Origin: JBGPTK01 sp041497605
GTDB lineage: Bacteria; Acidobacteriota; Terriglobia; Acidiferrales; UBA7541
Reading direction: 5' to 3'
DNA length: 7,705 bases
Assembly: GCA_041497605.1 (NCBI GenBank)
Contig: JBGQGW010000189.1
Coordinates: 1-7,705 of the forward strand
The translations under genes were made by a program, and so were the position numbers. The notes under the pieces were generated by a model. The model had not been told where the DNA came from. It ran no database searches and saw nothing but the letters and a program-made list of their open reading frames with translations. Positions 1 through 5,252 of this stretch are shown here, piece by piece; position 1 is the stretch's first letter, and every line of letters starts with the position of its first letter.

Positions 1-1
1 A

Positions 2-2182
2 GGACCAAAGCTGCCAAAACCTGGGCCGGTCACGCGGGATGTGACCGTAAACCAGCCAGACGCGGCCTGGCAGATTGTTTACGGCCTGCGCGTGGTTGGA
101 GGGTCGCTCTTCGCGATCGAATTGAGCGGCACCAACAACGAATTTCTAACCGTGGGAATCGTATGGTGCTACGGCGGGCCGGATGGCATCGAATCGATCG
201 ATGAAATCTGGTTTGGGGATGAAGTGGCGGTAACAGGCACGACCCCGATCAGCAAATATAGCGGGCTGATCACCGTGGAGCATAAGCTGGGCACGGACGC
301 GCAAACCGCGAATACCCTGCTGACGGGCCTGGCTGGGCGATTCGATTCCACCGATACCGGTGCGGGGCATGCCTACACGGTGCTGAAGCTGAAATGGGAT
401 GCGGACAAATTCGGCGACTTCACACTTGAGAAAATCCGGGCCAAGCTCAAGGGCCGGAAGGTGCTCGACCCGCGCACGGGAACGATTGCGTTTTCTTCTA
501 ATCCCGTGCTGTGCATCCGGGATTATCTGGTGAATACGCGGTTTGGGCTGGGATACGGCCAGGGCGCGCGATCTTTGCCGGTAATCATGGATGATGCTTT
601 CAATAATTCCCAGGCAAACATCTGCGATGAACTGGTGAATAAAAAGGCCGGTGGAACGCGAGTGCGCTACGCCCTGAACATGGCGTTCACTGCGGATTCC
701 GAGCCGGGCCGCGTAGTGCAGGAAATGTTTGTGGCTATGGGCGGCGGGCCTAATTACATGAACGGGAAATGGCGGCTGCTGGCCGGGGCCTGGCGCCCAC
801 CGGCGATAACGATTGACGACGATGATTTACGCGGGCCGGTGGAAATGAAGCTAGCGCTGGGCCGGTTGAATACCTTCAACGCGGTGCGTGGCGAGTTCAT
901 GGACCCCACGCATTGGCAGCCGACGAATTATCCGCCATATGGGCCGGCAGAGGCCTTGGCCGAGGATGGCGGTATCCGCATCTGGCAGGACTTGGATTTT
1001 GCCGGGGTGACGGATGCGGGCCAGGCGCAGCAGTTGGCGAAGCTGGCATTGGAGATGGTGCGGCGGCCGAAACAGATCACGCTGCCATGCAAGTTCCTCG
1101 CTTATGAGCTGGCGGCCGGGGATACCTTCCGGTTCACGCACGATGACTGGGTAGAAAAAACCTTTGCGGTGGAAAAGCTGGAACTGGCGGTCGAGAATGA
1201 TGAACAAGGCCAGGTGATCATCGGCGTGGATGTCTATGCCCGGGAAGATGACCCGGGAACCTATTACTGGAATCCTGCGGCGGACGAAGGAACGTACACG
1301 GCGCCGCCGAGCGCGATTTTTCCGGGGGCTCCGAAGTCCCTGGCGGTTTATCCAAATAGCGATCCCACCGGCCAGCCTATTCCGCCAGGGGTGCACAGTT
1401 CCTACCGGCCACTGACCAATCCACTCACGGCCACGGACGCGGGAACCACGGCCACGGTTTCCATTGCAGCCTTCACGATGCGGGTTGGGGCGACGGATGT
1501 TTCAATCAATTCCGGCAGCATTACGGCGCTGTCGTTTGATATTCTCTACTACATTTACTATGACGATGCAGCAATCGCGGGAGGCAGCGTCACTTTCAAT
1601 GCAGCGACGACAAAAGAGACGGCGCTGGCGGCGAGCGGCAGATTTTTTGTGGGGTCCATTATCACTCCCAAGGATGGCGGGCCAAACACTACCGGAAACA
1701 ATGATGGAGGCAGCGGGGCCCAGTACGGCGAAAGGCGAGTGATCTTTGCTGGGCGAAATCGAGCCGAGGGTGTGTTGGCAACATTCAGCAATCCTTTGAA
1801 CGCGCAAGACACGGATAAAACGAACTTCGCACTTGGCCAGGACAGCAACGCCATCAATGTCGCTAAGTGGCAGTGGTGGGACCAATTCGGCAGCAACGAA
1901 CAAGCGCGAGTGAAATCGTTGAAGCTGTTCGTCGAGAGCGAAGTAATCAAAACCGGCGCGGGATCGGTGGAGGGACGGGTAATATATTCCCTGGATGGGG
2001 TGACGATTACGGCCACGATCTACAGCGTAGATGCGAGCCGCAATAAGCAGATTGACATCGTGACGCTGAACAACCTGGAAAATACTTTCCTGCTCGGTGT
2101 GAGGGCCGACGCCGATTGGTTAAGCGGCACGGCCACGGTGGACGTACGAATCTACAATTCGTGGGTAGAGGTGGAAACCTAA
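2..2182 (+). CDS. Phage tail-tip / host-specificity protein, lambda gpJ-like (5' end missing)
   Basis: This is the central tail-tip protein of a long-tailed phage, which sits at the distal end of the tail and takes part in host recognition and DNA delivery. The frame is open to the left edge, so the GTG at 41 is only the first start codon inside the window and probably not the true start. Numbering from that GTG, residues 3-62 (core QIVYGLRVVGG, then DEIWFGDEV) match the N-terminal block of gpJ-type proteins. Residues 138-172 (GRKVLDPRTG, SSNPVLCIRDYL, FGLGYG) and 275-375 (LNTFNAVRGEF, WQPTNYPPYG, LPCKFLAYELAAGDTF) are typical of the Phage-tail_3 region. Residues 470-565 hold a beta-rich segment with YYIYYDD and a GG/N-rich linker. 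Residues 567-713 form a further beta-rich C-terminal module, probably the variable receptor-facing part. The family assignment is secure and comes from remembered motifs. The C-terminal role is inference. Confidence 0.9.
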   Translation, partial: GPKLPKPGPVTRDVTVNQPDAAWQIVYGLRVVGGSLFAIELSGTNNEFLTVGIVWCYGGPDGIESIDEIWFGDEVAVTGTTPISKYSGLITVEHKLGTDAQTANTLLTGLAGRFDSTDTGAGHAYTVLKLKWDADKFGDFTLEKIRAKLKGRKVLDPRTGTIAFSSNPVLCIRDYLVNTRFGLGYGQGARSLPVIMDDAFNNSQANICDELVNKKAGGTRVRYALNMAFTADSEPGRVVQEMFVAMGGGPNYMNGKWRLLAGAWRPPAITIDDDDLRGPVEMKLALGRLNTFNAVRGEFMDPTHWQPTNYPPYGPAEALAEDGGIRIWQDLDFAGVTDAGQAQQLAKLALEMVRRPKQITLPCKFLAYELAAGDTFRFTHDDWVEKTFAVEKLELAVENDEQGQVIIGVDVYAREDDPGTYYWNPAADEGTYTAPPSAIFPGAPKSLAVYPNSDPTGQPIPPGVHSSYRPLTNPLTATDAGTTATVSIAAFTMRVGATDVSINSGSITALSFDILYYIYYDDAAIAGGSVTFNAATTKETALAASGRFFVGSIITPKDGGPNTTGNNDGGSGAQYGERRVIFAGRNRAEGVLATFSNPLNAQDTDKTNFALGQDSNAINVAKWQWWDQFGSNEQARVKSLKLFVESEVIKTGAGSVEGRVIYSLDGVTITATIYSVDASRNKQIDIVTLNNLENTFLLGVRADADWLSGTATVDVRIYNSWVEVET

Positions 2183-2183
2183 A

Positions 2184-2492
2184 ATGGAACTCAGAATGTT
2201 ACCCACGATGGCACTGATGGTCGCGGGCGTGGCCGTCACGATTGATGCCACGCTGAATCGCGATGATTCCTCGGGGCAACTTTACCTGATGGTGCGCGGA
2301 ACGGCAGGAAGCGAAGTCCTCGAACTGCGAGCCTCGATCGGCGCAGCCGATGCGAATGACGCGCTGGATGGAATGACCGCCGCGCAGCTCAAGGATGCGG
2401 TGCAGCAGGCCCTGGGCGATGCAAGACAAGAAATGGCGCGGCGACTGGTGCGGCGCGTGCGCGTGGCGGGCATCGCGGGCCAACTGACATAG
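2184..2492 (+). CDS. Hypothetical protein following the tail-tip gene
   Basis: This 102-residue protein is of a family I do not recognise. Its ATG lies one base after the tail-tip stop, with an AGAGGTGG ribosome-binding site at 2167-2174, so the two are almost certainly co-transcribed and translationally coupled. The N-terminus (residues 5-20) is mildly hydrophobic but too interrupted to call a membrane segment. Residues 30-55 look beta-forming (QLYLMVRG, EVLELRASI). Residues 62-95 look helical and end in a very arginine-rich segment (RRLVRRVRVAG). A second in-frame ATG at 2196 is possible. Position suggests a small tail-associated or assembly protein, but nothing in the sequence proves it. 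The overlapping minus-strand frames are shadows. Confidence 0.7.
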   Translation: MELRMLPTMALMVAGVAVTIDATLNRDDSSGQLYLMVRGTAGSEVLELRASIGAADANDALDGMTAAQLKDAVQQALGDARQEMARRLVRRVRVAGIAGQLT

Positions 2493-2533
2493 TTTTTCTT
2501 TTCGAAAATCGAAATAAAACCAAGGGGAAAAAG
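2493..2533. other. AT-rich gap between tail and following module, with palindrome and 7-bp tandem repeat
   Basis: This is the longest and most AT-rich spacer between genes in the window. It holds the palindrome TTTTCGAAAA (2499-2508) and a near-perfect tandem 7-mer, TCGAAAA then TCGAAAT (2502-2515). It ends in AAGGGG, the ribosome-binding site of the next gene. It could carry a promoter or operator, but I cannot fit a -35/-10 pair with normal spacing. CTGACA at 2484-2489 has no matching -10 at 16-18 bp. The palindrome has no GC stem, so it is not a convincing intrinsic terminator. Confidence 0.35.
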
Positions 2534-2782
2534 ATGCTGACGCAACTGGCGGCGGCCGTGGCGATCCTGTCTGTGCTGGTCCAGCTGGTGGCTTTTTTGC
2601 GCTGGCTGCATCGCCGGATGCGCGATGACGAAATCGTACGGGCTTTTGTCCGGGATGTCGCGGTGAACCATTTACCGCACATGTATTCAGCGTTGCGGCA
2701 GATCGCGGAGCATCAAGGCATCGTACTGGAAGAGCCACCGCTGGTGCGTTACGTGGAATTCAATGGCGGCAAGGGGCGATGA
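2534..2782 (+). CDS. Small single-pass membrane protein (possible holin-like)
   Basis: This 82-residue protein has one clear membrane helix at residues 4-23 (LAAAVAILSVLVQLVAF in its core). A strongly positive stretch (RWLHRRMRDD) follows at once, so the positive-inside rule predicts the C-terminal 55 residues in the cytoplasm. The ATG has a strong AAGGGG site about 8 bases upstream. The remainder is amphipathic and helical, with no catalytic motif. Small one-helix proteins just after tail genes are often holins or other lysis accessories, but no endolysin or spanin is visible next to it, so this role is only a guess. The gene ends 13 bases before the preferred start of the next one. Confidence 0.75.
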   Translation: MLTQLAAAVAILSVLVQLVAFLRWLHRRMRDDEIVRAFVRDVAVNHLPHMYSALRQIAEHQGIVLEEPPLVRYVEFNGGKGR

Positions 2783-2788
2783 GGGGAG
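2781..2788 (+). promoter_or_regulatory. Shine-Dalgarno sequence fixing the 2796 start
   Basis: GAGGGGAG lies 7 bases before the ATG at 2796. The longer frame could start at 2763 inside the previous gene, but that ATG lacks a comparable site. The 2796 start is therefore preferred. Confidence 0.7.
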
Positions 2789-2795
2789 CGAAACA

Positions 2796-3245
2796 ATGAG
2801 CGGGCAACTGGCGGTGAACCTGAACCGCATCACCATGCGGATGAAGAAGGGCTTGGGCGAATGCGCGGTGGAGTTTGCGGCTACCCTGGCTACCGGGACG
2901 CTCGAGGATTTGAAGCCGGATGAGGAACAATTACTGGCTTTGCCAACGGAGCTGGCGCAAACCTGCCGGCGGATGATTGCCGATGAGGCCATGGCCACGA
3001 TGACGGTCGGCAGCGTGGCGGTTCCCAGGCTGGCGGGAGTTCAACCGAGTTCAAAGTTGCGGGTCGAGACGAAACGCGAAGCGCTGCTGGAACGGCTACG
3101 GGTGAAAAAAGAAGAAGGCAAGGATCATGTGGCGCGGGCGCGGCTGGTGTTTTTGGTGAAGCTGGATCTGCGTGAAGAATGGCCGGGACGGGAATTGCTG
3201 GGGAAGTGGCTGGAAATGTCATTGCGCGATAGTGATAGCCCGTGA
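2796..3245 (+). CDS. Hypothetical protein, 149 residues
   Basis: I do not recognise this protein. It is predicted soluble and mostly helical, with a charged N-terminal half (LNRITMRMKKGLGE; LEDLKPDEEQLLALPTELA). A short beta or linker stretch lies near residues 72-88 (MTVGSVAVPRLAG), and a lysine/arginine/glutamate-rich helix follows at about 95-115 (KREALLERLRVKKEEGK). The ATG at 2796 is preferred for its strong GAGGGGAG site. A start at 2763 would add 11 residues and overlap the upstream gene by 20 bp. The stop overlaps the next GTG by 4 bp (GTGA), implying coupled translation. Position between the small membrane protein and the replication genes suggests an early-phase accessory role, but no function can be assigned. 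Confidence 0.7.
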   Translation: MSGQLAVNLNRITMRMKKGLGECAVEFAATLATGTLEDLKPDEEQLLALPTELAQTCRRMIADEAMATMTVGSVAVPRLAGVQPSSKLRVETKREALLERLRVKKEEGKDHVARARLVFLVKLDLREEWPGRELLGKWLEMSLRDSDSP

Positions 3246-3637
3246 AAGCCCGGCGGGTGGCGACATTTGCAATTTTAGAAGGTGCGTTGCTGGTGGTTTG
3301 CGCGGCGCTGGCGGGGGCGAAATTCCGGGCGGATGAATTGCCGCCAGACCTCGGCGCGATCGTGCGGTTCAATTGCATCGCGCATGATGAGCATGGGACT
3401 TCGAGCTCCTCGGCGGCGCCGGGAGCAGTGAAATCGCAAGTGCGCTGGCTGGCGGAAGCAACGGCCATGTACCGGGAGGGGCATGACCCGGCGGAATGGC
3501 ATAAAACGATTGCGATGACGCCGTGGGAGCCGGAGAACGGCAAGACAAAATCTCAGATTGGCAAAATGGGGACATATTGCGTCGAATGGGCACAAGAAGT
3601 TGGGCGGCAGCAGGCGAAAGCCCGAGGGGCGAAATGA
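3242..3637 (+). CDS. Hypothetical protein, 131 residues
   Basis: I do not recognise this protein. It starts at a GTG inside a GTGA overlap with the preceding gene. No strong ribosome-binding site is visible, so reinitiation from the upstream gene is the likely way it is translated. Residues 6-25 are hydrophobic and alanine-rich after a basic MKARR start. They resemble a weak signal peptide or membrane segment, though a glutamate in the middle (ILEGALL) argues against stable membrane insertion. The central part has a serine/alanine linker (SSSSAAPGA, about residues 54-62), and the C-terminal half is tryptophan-containing and probably helical (WLAEATAMY, WHKTIAMTPWEPE, CVEWAQEVGRQQAKA). Its stop overlaps the next ATG by 4 bp. 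Confidence 0.65.
   Translation: MKARRVATFAILEGALLVVCAALAGAKFRADELPPDLGAIVRFNCIAHDEHGTSSSSAAPGAVKSQVRWLAEATAMYREGHDPAEWHKTIAMTPWEPENGKTKSQIGKMGTYCVEWAQEVGRQQAKARGAK
3624..3629 (+). promoter_or_regulatory. Shine-Dalgarno sequence fixing the 3634 start
   Basis: GAGGGG ends 4 bases before the ATG at 3634, which overlaps the upstream stop as ATGA. The frame stays open back to 3523, but that stretch lies wholly inside the previous gene. The 3634 start is clearly the better choice. Confidence 0.7.
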
Positions 3638-3933
3638 AAACCGCATCAAATGCAAAGGTGAAGCCGCTGTTCGAGCAATTCATGGCGGAGGTGCGGGAAC
3701 AGATCGAGAGCAAAGCGCGGCGCCGGGGCTACAGCGAGGCAGGCACGGAAGGCTATAACCCGCTTTTTGAATTCAATAAACAGTTTTTTCCCTGCCATCC
3801 GCAGGGCGAAATCGTTTACAAGCTGGTGCGCGGGATGGAGAAGAAGGATCCCGAGGATATCGTGAAGGTGGCGGCGTGGGCCTTCCTGATCTGGAAGGAC
3901 CTCGCGATGGACAACGGCAGGGGCCATAAGTGA
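3634..3933 (+). CDS. Hypothetical small helical phage protein, 99 residues
   Basis: Predicted to be soluble and mainly helical, with a charged N-terminal helix (PLFEQFMAEVREQIESKARRRG). A segment with a repeated NPLFEFNKQFF-type pattern follows, and the C-terminal part reads EIVYKLVRGMEKKDPEDIVKVAAWAFLIWKD. The C-terminal pattern (acidic D-ED followed by KVAAWAFLIW) faintly recalls the last helices of small MazG-like or other phage nucleotide-metabolism proteins. The ExxE/D catalytic signature of MazG is not clearly present, so I leave it unnamed. The start at 3634 is supported by GAGGGG and the ATGA overlap. Its stop overlaps the next GTG by 4 bp, linking it to the metallophosphoesterase gene. 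Confidence 0.7.
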   Translation: MKTASNAKVKPLFEQFMAEVREQIESKARRRGYSEAGTEGYNPLFEFNKQFFPCHPQGEIVYKLVRGMEKKDPEDIVKVAAWAFLIWKDLAMDNGRGHK

Positions 3934-4982
3934 GCGCGGCGCGCGGCTGGGGCAAGGTGGGACGGCTGCGGGAGAAGGCGGGAACGCCGGAAGCGCTGGC
4001 GGAAAGGCTCGGAAGGCTGCTACGGCATGGGCCGAAGACGCTGGCCGAGCTTTCCACGGCGGCGGATCATGGCATCGAGCAGATCGAAGCGGCGCTGGAG
4101 GTGCTGCGGAAGAAAGGTTTTCACGTCCGGCTGAGTAAGGAAGGCGGAACGCGCACAGCGGAAATGCCGCGGAGTTTGCCGGTCGGGGGAAGTCACCGGA
4201 TTCATCCAAAACTCTACACCGGGCGGAGATACCGCTTCGGGGTGGTGAGCGACAACCACCTGGGCTCGAAGTATGCCCGGTTAGACGTGCTGAACGCGCT
4301 TTATGATCTCTTCGCGAAAGAGGGAGTGCGGGACGTTTTCAACTGCGGGAACTGGGTGGATGGGATGTCGAAGTTCAACCAGTTTGACCTGGTTCCTGGA
4401 TGTGAAAGCGTGGAAGGCCAGCTCAGCTACTTTGTGAAGAACTACCCGCGGCGGAAGGGCATCAAAACGCATTTCATCGCCGGGGACGATCACGAGGGCT
4501 GGTGGACGCAGAAGGTGGGCATGGATGTGGGCCGCATGGCCCAGGAACGGGCGGAGAAGGCCGGGCGCGAGGATTTGAAGTACCTGGCCTACCTGGAGGC
4601 GGATGTGCGCCTGGAAGCGCCGCGAGGCGAAACCTGGCTGCGGCTGATGCATCCCGGCGGCGGGTCGGTGTACGCGGTGAGTTATGTGCCGCAGAAGATC
4701 GTGGAAAGTTTCCAGGGCGGGGAAAAGCCGGCGGTGCTGATCGTGGGGCACCATCACAAGCTGTACGCGGAGATCCATCGCGAAGTGTGGTGCATCGGGG
4801 CGGGCTGCACGGAAGATCAGACGCCGTTCATGCGCAAGAAGAAGATCGAGGCCCATGTCGGCGGGGCGCTGTGCGAGATCGAGCAGGCGCGGGACGGGCA
4901 TGTGGCGGCGCTGACGGCGCGGCTGCAGCGGTTCTTCGACCGGGGGTTCTATGAGCATAAAGAGAAATACGCTCGCTGGTAA
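3930..4982 (+). CDS. Winged-helix / calcineurin-like metallophosphoesterase fusion
   Basis: This 350-residue, two-domain protein is probably a phage DNA-processing nuclease or phosphatase. Residues 18-72 (TLAELSTAADHGIEQIEAALEVLRKKG) form a winged-helix-like domain expected to bind DNA. Residues 101-315 form the metallophosphoesterase domain. Motif I is SDNHLGS (Asp108, His110), motif II is GNWVDG (Asn141, Asp144) and motif III is GDDHEGW (Asp187, His188, Glu189). A fourth metal histidine is His241 (LMHPGGG), and motif V is GHHH (His274, His276). The classical family has GD in motif II and GN in motif III, so two metal ligands look exchanged here. The GTG start overlaps the upstream stop as GTGA, with AGGGG at 3919-3923. 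It lies just upstream of the replication initiator and helicase. No SbcC/Rad50-type ATPase partner is visible. The fold is certain; the substrate is unknown. Confidence 0.88.
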   Translation: MSAARGWGKVGRLREKAGTPEALAERLGRLLRHGPKTLAELSTAADHGIEQIEAALEVLRKKGFHVRLSKEGGTRTAEMPRSLPVGGSHRIHPKLYTGRRYRFGVVSDNHLGSKYARLDVLNALYDLFAKEGVRDVFNCGNWVDGMSKFNQFDLVPGCESVEGQLSYFVKNYPRRKGIKTHFIAGDDHEGWWTQKVGMDVGRMAQERAEKAGREDLKYLAYLEADVRLEAPRGETWLRLMHPGGGSVYAVSYVPQKIVESFQGGEKPAVLIVGHHHKLYAEIHREVWCIGAGCTEDQTPFMRKKKIEAHVGGALCEIEQARDGHVAALTARLQRFFDRGFYEHKEKYARW

Positions 4983-5229
4983 GAAGTCGCACAAGGCAGG
5001 CGGCGCCATGACAGCCGTGGCGGCGCTGCGGATGAAGCTGGAGTTCGACGTAAATGATGAGGGCTTCACGCTTCGCGAGTACATGACGAAATTTGGATTG
5101 ACGCAGGGCCAAGCGGATCACGAACTGAGGTGGATGATTTTCTGCGGCGAATTGATCAAAGGTGTTTCACGCCGAACGGATGATCGCGGGATTAAACGCA
5201 GAGTCAATGTGTACCGCGCGGCGAAATAA
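4951..5229 (+). CDS. Small winged-helix-like (putative DNA-binding) protein
   Basis: This 92-residue basic protein starts inside the phosphoesterase gene, overlapping it by 32 bp. Residues 37-75 (GFTLREYMTKFGLTQGQADHELRWMIFCGELIKG) read as a helix-turn-helix with an LTQGQADHELRWM recognition-like helix. The following RRTDDRGIKRRVNVYRAAK is a likely basic wing ending in a beta strand, so the whole suggests a single winged helix. The start is uncertain. ATG 4951 has GGGGG at only 4 bases, while ATG 5008 has AGG at 7 bases and would avoid the overlap but lose a lysine-rich 19-residue tail. Lying between a phosphoesterase and a replication initiator, it may be a transcription regulator or replication accessory factor; this is inference. 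Confidence 0.7.
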   Translation: MSIKRNTLAGKKSHKAGGAMTAVAALRMKLEFDVNDEGFTLREYMTKFGLTQGQADHELRWMIFCGELIKGVSRRTDDRGIKRRVNVYRAAK

Positions 5230-5252
5230 GAACCGGGCAATGTAGGACAACG

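Noticed and set aside
41..43. GTG at 41 as the true start of the tail-tip protein
   Set aside because: The frame is open to the left edge, and the protein matches its family from the first residues, without the N-terminal region such proteins normally have. The gene is truncated by the window.
851..1396. 181-codon minus-strand open frame opposite the tail gene
   Set aside because: The + strand frame here carries clear tail-protein motifs. The minus frame has arginine/proline-rich shadow composition and no ribosome-binding site I could see.
2890..3543. 217-codon minus-strand open frame across two small genes
   Set aside because: The + strand genes have good starts and stop/start overlaps. 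The minus frame is Ala/Pro/Ser-rich noise.
3634..3933. Naming the 99-residue protein a MazG-like pyrophosphohydrolase
   Set aside because: Only the last helix is reminiscent; the paired acidic metal-binding motifs of MazG are not visible.
4281..5084. 267-codon minus-strand open frame
   Set aside because: It lies opposite the metallophosphoesterase gene, has a composition rich in His, Arg and Pro, and no motif. It is an antisense shadow of a GC-rich gene.
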